Made by a program: the position numbers and the translations under genes
The notes under the pieces: generated by a model
Databases searched by the model: none
Seen by the model: only the letters and a program-made list of their open reading frames with translations
Told to the model about the DNA's origin: nothing
Shown: positions 36,357 through 47,700 of the stretch, one piece after another
Position numbering within the stretch: the stretch's first letter is position 1
Layout: every line of letters begins with the position of its first letter
Source: Talinum fruticosum
Lineage: Eukaryota; Streptophyta; Magnoliopsida; Caryophyllales; Talinaceae
Reading direction: 5' to 3'
Assembly (NCBI GenBank): GCA_021018815.1
Contig: JAITYX010000049.1
Span: 1,550,001-1,614,000 of the forward strand
Length of the DNA stretch: 64,000 nt

Positions 36357-37830
36357 ATGATCTCATGCTTTGTGAAGAACATCTCGAGTAAGCTCTGTTG
36401 CTCTCAACTCTATCTTCTTCTACTCTTTTCTTTTTCATTCTCCTCGAGCTTTCTCTCATCTCTCTCAAAAGCTCATCTTATTTCTCTTTTCTACATTAAA
36501 ATGCCGAAAAGAGTTTCTCACCCTAATTTTCTTGGTTTTGTAACCAAGAAACCACGTACTAAAAGCCAGGAAGGCCCCTCCAATCCTTCCAAACCTCTTG
36601 TCACCAAAGCATCTCACGTTGGAAGATAAATTCTTTCCAACCACAAAATTTTCGTGGTTACCTAACATCTAGTCTACTCGGAGTCTACAATTTTCTTTGT
36701 TTTATCAAATTCATTTACTCCGAACTCGTCTCCGAGTTTTACACTCATCTTTCTAGCTCGAGGGTATCCTCACCTCATGCATTTAGAACATCACTGTTTG
36801 CATCAATACTTACCTCCTCCATCGACTTTTCAAAGCATCCTCTCTTTTCTTGAATAGCAACCCTATACCTTTCAATGAGGTTGCTGATGATTTCTTTGAG
36901 AAGTACGCTAAAGAATTCCCCGGGTCACGCAAAAACTTCTCCGTGACCCAACTAAAGTCCGAAGCTTGTCTTCCGTGTTTCCTGCCGATGAAAACCTTCT
37001 TCTCGCAAAGCATTCTAGCAAGGAGAACCCCAAATCCAAGCATCTCAAAGCTCTTTTTAATATTCTAGAGGGCTACGAAGTTGACCTCTTTCCCGCAATA
37101 GTCGAGCAAATGGCAGTCGTGCCGGCTCGGACTCGTAACAAGAAGACAACCCCTCTTCCTTTCGGGGCTCTTCTCACCCTCATTTTCAAACAATTCGAAG
37201 TTCCTCTTCCCTCGGATCCTAACGTTGTTTCGAGGCTGCCATAGTAGTTGGCAAAAGGAACTTCTTGGGTATGGATACCAGGAAACCCAACCGAGTGTCC
37301 GGGTCCATAGCTTAGAACTAAGGCCACCTTCTCCGCCTCGGACTCGGACTCAACCCCTCTCTCTCTACCTTCTCCACCTGGTGGTGCCTCCACCTCAAGT
37401 GTTTCTCATATCATCTCTTCCGCCTTGTCCACTCGCTATCATGGACAAGATCTCCTCGATGTCCACCGAGTTCAAGGACATCCTCCGGTCATTCAAGACT
37501 GTCCTTCGCCTATGACCATTAACCGTAAAATAGCCCAATCCCAAATCCGAGAGCAGCAGGATGTGCTACTCGAGATGAAGGCTCTAGTTAAGGAGCGAGA
37601 GGGAGCCGATCGAGCTCCTTCAAGAGAGGCGCTCAAAGGCGGCTCGAGATCCTGTCAACTCAAACACCTCGGAATCCTCAAGTTCGGCCAAATCATCCTT
37701 AAAAGAGGAAGACAAAGGAGAAGAAGCGGAGCTTGTGGTCGAGGCAGCTCCATCCGAGGAAGGGGAGAAAGAAGAGGCGAGCACGGAGCGAAGCCGAGGG
37801 TCAAGGTGCTCCGAAACGCAACTTGAAGTG
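36357..37830 (+). pseudogene. 3' ORF region after pol in copia A (env-like position), broken
   Basis: An extra coding-like region between pol and the 3' LTR. Its first open piece (36357-36629) begins with a hydrophobic Leu/Phe/Ser segment that could act as a signal or membrane anchor, followed by MPKRVSHPNFLGFVTKKPR. After frame changes come FNEVADDFFEKYAKEFPGSR (36880-36940), HSSKENPKSKHLKALFNILE, then TTPLPFGALLTLIFKQFEVP (37150-37210), then a charged Gln/Glu/Lys-rich stretch at 37515-37620 that looks like a coiled coil. Sireviruses are known to carry an env-like ORF here. I do not recognise a defined fusion or envelope domain, so only the position is matched. Alternative start: ATG at 36501. 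Confidence 0.5.
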
Positions 37831-38200
37831 ATAAGCTCATACAATAGTCCGAGTGGGTCGGAAGACCCTGCCGACCATGGTCGAGTCACCGCCTAGTCGC
37901 CCGAGCACACCCCCTAGCAGTTGAGTTCCGGGAGGATGAGCCTCCGGACGACCTTGTTCCGGGTCGACCACTCGGAACTAAGCCAATGCCGAAATCCCAG
38001 TGCTGCCCCCACCTCGTTCAACTACATCTTCAAGATCTTATCGGCGCAGGTGCACTACTCGTCCTTCATCTTCCACTCAGGATGCTCCATCCCCTCCCTC
38101 TTAGTTTTTCTTTTCTAGTTTTTCACGTTTTTTTGTGTCGGACATCAACTCTGTATCTACTTGATACATTCCTCCTCTTTTTGTTTTTGATGAAAGGCAA

Positions 38201-38215
38201 GGGGGAGAATAGTTA
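38201..38215 (+). other. Upstream polypurine-like tract (copia A)
   Basis: AAGGCAAGGGGGAGAA about 380 bp before the main polypurine tract, also present in copy D near 61795-61810 (complement). Multiple polypurine tracts before the 3' LTR have been described for Sireviruses. Confidence 0.5.
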
Positions 38216-38581
38216 GAAAAATTTGTTGTCTTGTTTAGGGGAGTTTCTCTCACCCTCTCTTATGTAATTTTCTTGTCTTTAATGAATAAATGCATTTCAT
38301 TAATAATTGCTATCTCGCTTTCCGGGTTTGCTTCGCTATAATGACAGTTCATTAATAATCATGCTATCGGCGTTCAATCATTGATGTGTCTATCGGTATT
38401 TTTTTCTTACTTTGATACCTTAGCTCTTGCTATGCAACCTCAGTGTATTTCCTCTAATAGATAAATGTGCTCGATAGAACTCCATTTTATCACATCTTAC
38501 CGACTTATTTTCCGAGCAAGATTGAAAAATCGGATCTATATCATTAACAAAGTTTTGTCTAAGTATGGAATGTCTTTCATT

Positions 38582-38594
38582 AAAAAGGGGAGAT
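38582..38594 (+). other. Polypurine tract of copia A
   Basis: AAAAAGGGGAGAT directly before the 3' LTR. Its complement flanks the LTR of copy D (61386-61398). Confidence 0.88.
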
Positions 38595-40199
38595 TGAAGA
38601 CTCGGACTTTACATATACATCATTCCGAGTTCCATCAAAGAATCAGGTATAAGACTTCAACTCTCATAAGGTTTTGATTTCAAGTCATTCTATGTGCCTT
38701 AGATACTTTTATGAGTGATATAGCATCTTTTTGAGTGTTACTCGAATCTATTACATTCGTTTTCATCCGCTTCGACCGACTCAGAAAATCATACTCTTAC
38801 ATGCCATTCTACACACTCGTTCGAGTCACTCGGACAACACTCAAATATATCGCATGTTCAAACATTTACTATAACGTACATAAACGCAAATCGACTTCGT
38901 GTTCTAAGAATTACCATGTTAATTCATTCTTCTAAGTCGAGCATATTTTGTTTGAATTTTGCTTTGTCTCTATCAAGTCTATCTACTACGATATTCTTTA
39001 TTTGACTTGATTCTCTTTTAGATCGACTCGGATGGAATTTGAGTCTTATGGATAGTAGACTCGGAAAATTCCATTCCTTGTTTGACTCGGATAATTATGT
39101 ACTTAATTATCTTAATTAATTTATTATCCGTGTCTAATCTTGGACCAAATTATTTTATACTTTGAGAACCAAATTGATTTACTTTTGTAGGTTATTTAAA
39201 TGAGGCTATCGTATTTTTGAATTACAAAAGTAACCTAGCTTCAAAACGTCAAATCACTAGCAGACAAGGCTTTTTCCACTTCCGACCAAGGCCCGGACAC
39301 CGTGTCGAGTTGTCTCGTTTCCAAAATTGGAAATCCGCAACGCTAAGCTTAACAGATGGTTTGCACCTTACTTTTCAAGACACCACCAGTGAATTGGGAC
39401 TTCCAAAGAAGTTAAGAGCCGTTGCCCAATGTTCACACCTCAACGGATATTTTCCGAGTGACTCGGAAAATCCATTACAACGGTCACAAAGGACTTCCAG
39501 TCGGAAGATGGTCACAACGGCTAATCTGCTAGGTCATCTATAAATAGAAGTCAAGGTTCAAGACTTGAAGATTGCTGAACCAACTGTCAATACACATACT
39601 TGAGCAAAAGTCTTTGTATTCATACTCAATCTTCTACTTACAACTCCAACTCTGTATTTAATATTCTCTCGAGTTGTAAGGTCTTGTAATTTGTTACAAA
39701 CACTTATTCTTACTTTCCGAGTCAGGTCCCTTGACTGAGTCGTAAGGGTTAACTCAGCTTAATTGGCCCTAGGTGTAAAGGTTATCTCGGTTAGGAAGTA
39801 CTAGATCGGATAAAGGAACTTCGAGTCTAGGAAAAACTTGTAAAGAGTTGTCTAAGGGAGCAACTCTGGTTGAGTCATTCTACTGTATTTTGTGGATTCA
39901 AAATAGTAGATTTGACTTCGTGCTTAGATTAGCACGGTCCATGGTTTTCTGCCCCGGGAGGGTTTCCACATAATTTTTGAGTTGATACTTTTCGAGTCCA
40001 ATCTAGACTCGGACAGATTTGAAGTTCTGTCCAATCTGTATCTTCATCTTCCTCTTAACTCTAAGTCAATGTTTTTCCGAGTTCATTCTTGACTCTCATT
40101 CTCCTCGGAGTCATATCTAGTGCTTAACTTGAGCGAATTTCCTCATCACTCTATTCACCCCCTCTAGGGTGACTTAACTTCTCCGAGAGCAAACCTTCA
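38595..40199 (+). repeat. 3' LTR of copia A (1605 bp)
   Basis: Starts TGAAGACTCGGAC, ends CAAACCTTCA and is followed by the duplication GGTCT. It carries an intact 21-bp palindrome at 39450-39470 (arms TTTTCCGAGT and ACTCGGAAAA around one G) and the TATA box at 39538-39547. Confidence 0.93.
39450..39470 (+). promoter_or_regulatory. 21-bp palindrome upstream of LTR TATA box
   Basis: Perfect inverted repeat with 10-bp arms TTTTCCGAGT / ACTCGGAAAA. It ends 67 bases before the TATA box. The equivalent element in the 5' LTR (30778-30798) keeps exactly the same spacing but has a mutated left arm. Minus-oriented LTRs show variants such as TTTTCCGAGTCACTCG at 50165-50180. It contains TGACTC, a core bound by bZIP factors of the GCN4 type, so a regulatory role is plausible. 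Confidence 0.5.
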
Positions 40200-40476
40200 G
40201 GTCTAAAGGTGGAAGATTAGTAACTTCAAGGTTGAAGACAATTTATACTATCTCGTGATTATTAAGGCTGAAGTGAAATTGACTCAACAAAGGGGTAGGT
40301 TATTAAGAGAACGTAATATGAGTGATTGAGCTTGGCTAATTATTCGATGTACTTAGAGATTAGTTATGGAAATTGAGATTATTGTGGCTCGGAAAGAAAG
40401 GAAATAATTTTACTGAATTGGCGATTTAGAGAGGCATAGTTGGAAAGGGGCTTAGGATGACTGTCTGTGCGAACTT

Positions 40477-40618
40477 CGGCTATTTGTGTTAAGTAAGGAC
40501 TTACTTCGGCTATTTGTGTGTCTTGTGGCTATTTCGTTAAGTAAGGATTGACTTGTGGCTATTTGTGTATCTTGTGGCTATTTGTGTTAAGTAAAGACTA
40601 ACTTGTGGCTATTTGTGA
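40477..40618 (+). repeat. Imperfect short tandem repeat in Z2
   Basis: About six copies of GGCTATTTGTGTTAAGTAAGGA-like units, spaced ~18-33 bp, built on GGCTATTTGTG and TTAAGTAAGGACT. Not obvious in Z1 or Z3. Confidence 0.7.
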
Positions 40619-41866
40619 TTAAGGGAGCACTCATTGTAATATATGATGCTAAAAAGTTAGTTTTGAACGGAGTTACGTGTTTTACGTAAATTGATACTTG
40701 AATACGATTTTTCCGATATATGCTTTTCAAACGTGAAAACGTATTCCTAAGAAGTGAAGCTTACTTGATAAACAGAATTTAGAAGGGTGGCACGTGGTGC
40801 TATGCCTTCCATTGTGTTAAATTGATTTGAGAATGTTGTTTAAACAAATGTGACAAATGATTATGTTCAAAATTATTTTGAATTGACTTGGCGAGGATCG
40901 TTTAGCATACTCGAAGGGTTCGAACTGGGGTCCTTATCCATGAGGTGGCCCGACCAAAACCTTTGAGGGAAGGTTTCTAACAAGGCTTCCGGGTATCGGG
41001 ATGCTCAACCAGAGACTTCCTAGAAGATAGGTCCCGAGTGCCTTTGTTCGAGGTCGCGCCCTAGAAATTATGAAGTGCTAGTTCAAGTCCATAAAAGCCT
41101 AGAAAGTTTATTTAGTTCCAAAAGAGTTGTTAATGATTGCTGAAACTGTGTTTTAAATGATTGAAGTGTTATGATCTTTATGTTGTAAAGAATTTCATTA
41201 GTATCTATTCCTATTATGCTATTCTTATTTTCTCAGTAACTATTATTGATAGTATATGTAAAGAATTTCCGTTTTAAGAGTATAAGACTCTCCGGTGAGA
41301 GGATTGGTGCTCACCCCCAAAAATTTCTCCCCGATTGCGAGATACCCCCGAGATGATTGTTCCGCCTCTTGCCTAACCGAAAACTTGTTTTGGCGGTGGT
41401 CATGACTAAAGCCTAGTCTTATATGATTTGCGGTTTAGTATGTTGTACATATTGGGTCACTTATGTAAATACGCATGAATGTATAGTATGGTCGAATGTA
41501 TACGCAGAGACCTGGACTAGTAGCTCGATATGCTAGGAATTTCCTATCACTTGGACAATTTCGCTCTTAAGCGGTTGTAATATAGTTTTTACTTAGTTTG
41601 TAACTTGGTTTGTAATATAGTTAGAACTTGGGTTCTTTGGTTGAGTTGTATACTCCAACCGTGTGGCTCGTTGACGGTTATTGTGATTTTTATGCGGGTT
41701 TTTAAGAGTTTGAGCCTAAGGATTAGGCCACATTTCAAATGAAACTCTACGGAAATTTTTAGAAAATTTCTAAACCAATTGAGAAACCACCTTAGTAAGC
41801 CTTAGGAGTTCCTTTTGAGAAACTCTAGCGATGTAATAGTCCTAGGGTACGTGTTGGGGTGTTACA

Positions 41867-43433
41867 AATATAATAAGTTCAGTACTTTGGTATGAAAAAT
41901 TGAAGTTTGGGAAAATTCTCTTTCATTAGAAAGTAGAGTATAAGAATTGTAATTCAATGGGAGTAATGAGGTCAAGCAACAGATATAGATTTCTTACGAG
42001 AGAAATGAGTTGTTAAATATTGAAAAAGATAATCTTTACAAAATAAGCATCACAAGAACCATTAATCGGAGCCAAAGAAGAAAATTTTTGACCTTAATGG
42101 TTCAATGAAAGAAAGGATACCAACAAGGTAATGTTAGATTAGATAAGGGATGAGAATCATGGATTAGTATGATTCACCTGGATTTATGAATTATTATGCG
42201 TTGGAGTAAATGATGAGTTTCCTTTGGGATCAGCAAAGGTCAAGGAAGTCATAAGATTTAAAGAAAGGTCAAATAATTATGTTGCGAGTGGTTCCTATGG
42301 AAAGGATTTAACAGTGAACATTGGTTAACTAAATACGTTTATGGGCTCATGTAAATTGATGTAGTCATTATATAAATTTGATCTAAGTAAGGATATTTAA
42401 CTTTTTCTTCCTAAAAAAAAAAGACCATATATATCACACTCATGCTTTGATTTTTTATTACTAAATATTAACAAAAATAATCCTTATTTTTCCCCTATAA
42501 TCTGATGTCTCATTCAATTAAATCAAATAGTCATAACTCCCATATGAGTTCATGAAATACTCTAATTCCACAATATATGAAGTTCTCATCTAACATAAAT
42601 CATATTGAACTATTTATCAAAGTTATCCACATTCCTAACTTAACTTATCCAATCATTAAGATTTTCCTTGTACTTGTTTGTATTTGATCGTCCAAAATAT
42701 GTATAGAATACCATTTCCTCCCTTTAGCTTTATGGTTATAACATATGTCCTTCAACATTTCTCTCATATATTATTCGCCTTTGACTTATGCCTCTAGAAA
42801 AAGTAGGTGTGCATCTACCCAAATTACGCTCGTGCTTGCTCAATGATTCTAACCCAATTATCTTTAATTGTTTTACTTTATTGAGCATCCTGACCAACCA
42901 AGCATCAATCATTATATCGAATCAGAATACTCCGAATATATTAATTTTCAAAATATTTAGCACCTCTTTTTTAATAAATTATTGAACACGTCTTTCATAC
43001 CTTAAAATCATAATCTCGTTTTGTGTCTCAAGTTCTCTATTAATTTTCACAAAATTTGTTCGCACAATCCCATTGTTTATATCATAACCTAAACACCTTT
43101 TCTCTTATGAAAAATCCAAATATAACTTAACTATATCATCTTTCATAAATATCTCAAACACTATAATATGCTTTAACATAAGTATCTATACTTGAACTAA
43201 TCCCTCTTGTCCTTGTAAGTCCTTAATTTATTTCAAGAACTTCAAATAACGAGTACCCTTATAAAAAATGTAAAACTCCACTTAATGAACAACAATCATG
43301 ACATTATAGTGACATCTAAGACCAAAATGTTTTTCAATTGACCTCAAAAGAGTTACTCTACATATATAATCAATTGTACTTGTACTTAATATTCAATAAC
43401 TTTCATTATCCTCCAATGTAATCAACATCATGT
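41867..43433 (-). other. X internal region 2, second segment
   Basis: Aligns with 21660-23235 of internal 1, including the GTGGGTGTGCATCTACCC-like block at 42805. No coding capacity is seen beyond short AT-rich open frames (for example 42788-42985). It ends at the E2 insertion, where CATGT (43429-43433) and CATGC (52193-52197) form the target duplication. Confidence 0.75.
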
Positions 43434-45380
43434 TGTAGACACCAAAAAATTGTCGTCCTTTTTTTTGTTTTTATTTTGTTGGCCCGATGATGAAATACGA
43501 GTCCTGTTTCGGGATTTGGATCTCGCATCGTGTTTGATTGGTGCGACAGAAAACAGAAACCACCAAGGAACCCCAACACCACATAAATAGCCTTTCGCCT
43601 TGGGTTGATCCACAAATGCCCTTTTCTTTCGAGACGATCCAAAATCGGGCCAAGCCTCCATAGAAAACGGAACCCCGGTGCAGCGTACGAGAAATTCCAG
43701 GCTCGGAATATTGCATTTCACTTCAATCCAACTAAACAAGGAGTCGAAGACATAAAGACGACGTTAGATGCTACATTTCATGATCGAAGCATCAAAGTGT
43801 TACGTTTTGGCTCCAAGACGAGTATACTCGAGACTAGGAGCACGCATCCCGCATCAAAATTGAAAACTGGTAAAAATAGAAACCTGCCAAAAATGGAAAC
43901 CTACCAAAAATGAAAACTTTCCATTTTTGGAAAGATGCTATGACCGGCGCCTCCCACCTTGAATTTAGCCAGTTCTATCTAGTTTTATCTCTTCTTTATC
44001 CGATTCAATAACTTTGATATCCTGCTCGGTTTTTGCTGCTGCTTTTGGACGGTTGGCCGAGCTAACCCTAGGTCATTCCTTGACCTACCTCTCCCTATAA
44101 ATAGAGAGGCTTGGCTCTCATTCCCACATGGCTTTCTGCCTTAACCTCAAGCTGTTGAAATCGCCTAAGAATTACTGAATACTCTCTTTGGTATTTTGAT
44201 CTCTTGGTCTTTTTTCAGCCTATTCCTATTGTACTCTCCAATCTCGATACATCCGATCCCTAAACTCCATCAGTCACACATCCGCCTACCTACCTACATC
44301 AAAAAGACCCTATCATTTGCCACCGTTGCATCAAGAGGTCCGGATCCGAGATCCGAGATCAGCAGGTGGGACAACTTGAGGGCGTAGCTCCAGCTTTGAA
44401 AACGAGTTTATTTTATTTTATGCTTTCTTTATTTCTTTCCGTATTGTGGAGCAAATGATGTATCGCTTTTAATTCCTCCTCGCCCGATGTAATCTGTTAG
44501 TTTTCCACTCTCTTTTCTTTTCGCTTTGCCCCTTCTTTTCTTTTCGTTTTTCCGCTTTCTTTATTTCCGCCTTTATCGCTTTCCTTAATTTTGTTTGGTT
44601 GCTTTAATTCTTTATCGCATGTTGTTGCTTGCTTGCTTGTTTACATTATTTTAATTCACTACTCAAACTAGTAATGGCCATCATCGAACGGGCGAAACGG
44701 AAGGGCCAATCCCTAAGTTTCGTACCCTCGCCCCGAATCCGATTCTCGATTGAAAGACCAATGGAGTCATTTTTAGCCTCTTTCCATCCTAGGTTTTCCA
44801 TACTCGAGATTGAGAGAGCATTTATTTTGTTTTGTTAGTTTTTCTTTCCTAAAAAGTGACTGGCGACTCCCTTATATTTATTTCTTTTAAATTTGCATCT
44901 CGACTATTTTTTGACTACAGGATAAGAAACAGGATGTGGATATGCCAAGCTAGGGTCAAGGCCGAGACCGAGCTCCTCGGCCGCGGCCTCGGGCGATGCC
45001 TGGCCACCACTGGATGCGAGTCACCATCCGTATCGGTGGTCACTAGGCGAGGCTTCCGTCCAGATTGGCGTTTTCATACTGATCCGGCCCTAAAGCCTCA
45101 TGGTAGATTTAGAACCCTAATTTTATTTATCTTTCGGTGAAGAAATAATATCCCGAGAATTCTCAAAATAATTTCTAAAATAAAATTTAATAAAAGCCCC
45201 AATTAATCTAATTCATTTCATTTCATATCAATTTAATAAAATTCACAAATCTTAATAAAAGGTTCATCCCTACATTCCAAAACTAAGTTTTTAAAACCAT
45301 TTTTAAAATCAATATTTAAAAAGGAGACTGACACAATAGTGGGGAAGCTCGGCGGGCCCCGGCCAGCCATGCTTCCTATA
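43434..45380 (+). repeat. 5' LTR of E2 (1947 bp)
   Basis: Starts TGTAGACACCAAAAAA and ends GCTTCCTATA (3' LTR: GGTTCCTACA). It contains a TATA box (44095-44104) followed ~20 bp on by a CT-rich start region, a pyrimidine-rich stretch (44500-44600) and the conserved GGCGACTCCCTTATA block at 44866. Short open frames on either strand (43428-43913) are not protein-like. Confidence 0.87.
44095..44104 (+). promoter_or_regulatory. LTR TATA box of family E
   Basis: CTATAAATAG within CTCTCCCTATAAATAGAGAG, conserved at 49303-49312 in the 3' LTR. Confidence 0.7.
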
Positions 45381-45381
45381 G

Positions 45382-45401
45382 TGGCGACTCGCACTCGGGA
45401 T
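45382..45401 (+). other. Primer-site-like sequence of E2
   Basis: TGGCGACTCGCACTCGGGA one base after the LTR end. A TGGCGACTC-type primer site is common in Tat-lineage gypsy elements. I could not verify the tRNA. Confidence 0.6.
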
Positions 45402-47700
45402 AAATCATTTATTAAGAGGGCAAAACTTGAAAATTTTAGTAGTGAGTTTTAGTGATGTGCTTGCAATGGACAATTCGCATTTAGCAACCTTTGAACTAGT
45501 TTAAAGACTATTTTGGGCCCTAGGAAAACTTTATTGTACCCTCTGTTTACCCTTTACGGAGAGAGGGTCCCACTCGGTTCTTTTAGACGAGTCCAACTAG
45601 GCTTAATTGCCCGAGGAAATGGTACCTCCTCCCTCGTAGCACGCCATCTCGGGGCTAAATCTTTTGGTTCACCAAGAGGCACCGAGAATTCTAGTTGGTA
45701 TCCTTATCTCGTGCAACCCATGGGGGACCAAATTCTTCGACTACGTGTCACCATGTATCCAACCTTTTGAACTCTTTGACCATAGAGCTTTTAGACTATT
45801 AGGCGATCCCCTCTTCATTTGCATGCTTGAACGAGTGTGTGTGTTTTAGATTTAGTGTTTTGCCTGTGAGCTTTTAGGGATAGGTAAGGAGCGCTGAATA
45901 ATCCTTGCATGGGTGCAAAAGTAAAATAAAAAAACCTTTTCAAGCCGGTCCGATTATGTGCATTTAGCCAAAAGTCCAAATATTTTTCTCTCATTTTAAG
46001 GTCGATCCATTTTGCATTTCCATTTGCATTTAGCAAAAACAAATTTTTTAATCCCTCTTAAGGTTGGTTCATTCATTCCATATTTGCATTAGCTAAAATC
46101 CAAATCATCTCAAAGTAGGTGAGTCCAATCTTTCATTTCATTTTGCATTAGCCAATTTAAAATATCATCCCTCTTAAGGTGAGTCCATTTCATTTTTGTA
46201 TTAGCCAATTCTAAAATTCATCTCAAAATAGGTGAGTCTATATTTGCATTTAGTCAAAGTCAAAATCATCTTAAAATTGGTGAGTCCATATTTGCATTCC
46301 TTTTTGCATTAGCCAAATTAAAATCTATCTCAAAGTACGTGAGTCTGTTCATTTCATTTTCGCATTAGCCAAAATTAAATTCATGTCTAATTAGGAGAGT
46401 ATTTCATTTGCATTAGCCAAACAAAAATTCATCTCAAATTAGGTGAGTCTGCTTTGCATTTTTATTGCTCATTTATCAAAACAAATTCATCTTCCATTAG
46501 GAATAATCATCTATGCATTTCAGTTCCGCACTAGCCAAATCATAGAATCATCCCATATTAAGGTATAGCATCAATGCATACATATCATTCCATTTGATTC
46601 GCATCCCCTTATGTACATCCAAATAAGAGAACATATAATTTTCTTCTCTTAGGATCGAGTCGTTCCCGGGTCTAGCACTTAAGCCCTATCTCCCTTAGAA
46701 GATTATCCAATGAGCCCATAACTCATCAAGGATGCTAATAATACTTGCTTTTTCCCCATTTTCTTATCCATTGTATGTTTACTTCCTTTCCCTATTTTAC
46801 AATTAAAAAAAAACCAAAATTGCCATCGTTTTTGAACTACAAAGGCTTGATTTATGTTATAGTGGATACATAGGAAGCCCACAAGGTCCGACTCTAAACC
46901 TAATCTTGATCCCAATTTCCATTTCCAATTTTCCAAAACAAAACCACTTTGTCCTATCGAGAAGAGTGGAACCCGTCGGGAAAATTCATCGAATCATCAA
47001 GAAGCATGCCATTATGATTTAACACCAAACCATTAGGTTCAAGGTCCATTAGCAGCGAGTACATTACCGGTTCGAGCAGCTTACCCTTCTTTAGGCTTTA
47101 CTTTAGGGAGTGGGGCTCAGTGCAATTTTCTCTTTGTCTTTTTAAACTATTAGCATCATCTTAATAAAAGAATGCTTTTGTTCTTAGAATAGAGTCTTGC
47201 ATAGATCTCCTTTGTATGAGTCAAAACTCCTAAAAATACAAACTTAATAACAAAGCACCCTACAAGGAATTATTCGATCAAGCAAGCATCAAGCATCATT
47301 CAACATCAAGCATCAAGTCGGCATCAAGGAGTTCACCGGGCACCGCCACCTTAAAAAAGGATCTTCTACATCAATTAATTAAAGCTAGTCTCCAACGCTC
47401 GAGAAGGGCTAGACACAAGCACCCAAGAAGAACGTGGGGGCTCAAGATCAAAAGGGTTATACAATCACAACAACTCCAAGAATACTCCGGGAAGACACCA
47501 ATTGTGTACTTTACAAAGGAGCTATTAGCACACAAACTAAAAGCTTAAATTTCGAATGAGTCACATCACCTCATAGAACATCATATTTTCAACCAAGTAG
47601 ACTTCGGATCAGCCAATGACCAAGTTTAGGCGAGAATTTCTACATAAAGATAAGCATCCGTCCCTATTTCGACAAAAGTGAATAGAAGTCAAGCTTCAAA
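45402..47700 (+). other. E2 internal region, 5' part with diverged 51-bp repeats
   Basis: Non-coding. Holds a region (about 46000-46560) of repeated CATTAGCCAAA...GGTGAGTCCATTT units, homologous to the cleaner 51-bp array at 15781-16070. After it comes unique sequence with several AAGCATCAAGCATCA copies near 47285-47325. No retroelement protein motif is found. Confidence 0.65.

Larger units (their letters stand above)
29923..40199 (+). mobile_element. Complete Ty1/copia retrotransposon copy A (10,277 bp, Sirevirus-like)
   Basis: Both LTRs are present (29923-31528, 38595-40199), with perfect target duplications GGTCT (29918-29922 and 40200-40204). A primer site, gag, protease, integrase, RT and RNase H lie in copia order, followed by a ~2.7-kb 3' region with a further broken ORF and a polypurine tract. 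The target is the Z2 LTR; the homologous unbroken site is near 55121-55160 in Z3. LTRs differ by roughly 5-7% over the part I compared by eye, so the insertion is not recent. Coding regions are disabled by stops and frameshifts. Assignment to the Sirevirus lineage rests on the extra 3' ORF, long LTRs and PPT context and is inference. Confidence 0.93.
28811..41866 (+). repeat. Solo LTR of family Z (Z2), forward, split by copia A
   Basis: Edges are TGTGAGATCC and TTGGGGTGTTACA. The two parts (28811-29922 and 40205-41866) total 2774 bp once copia A and one duplication are removed. The target is X internal 2. The flanks AATAC(T) and AATAT suggest an imperfect 5-bp duplication, and internal 1 gives the empty site at 21651-21675. 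It contains a purine-rich tract (29100-29470), then AATCAAGGTGGGTGG, and further on the GAAGTCTCTGG-type block shared with Z1. Confidence 0.82.

Noticed and set aside
43428..43913. Open frames of 78-103 residues near the E2 left end
   Set aside because: Overlap on both strands within an LTR. The equivalents in the 3' LTR (48706-48945, 48985-49215) are shorter and differ in frame.
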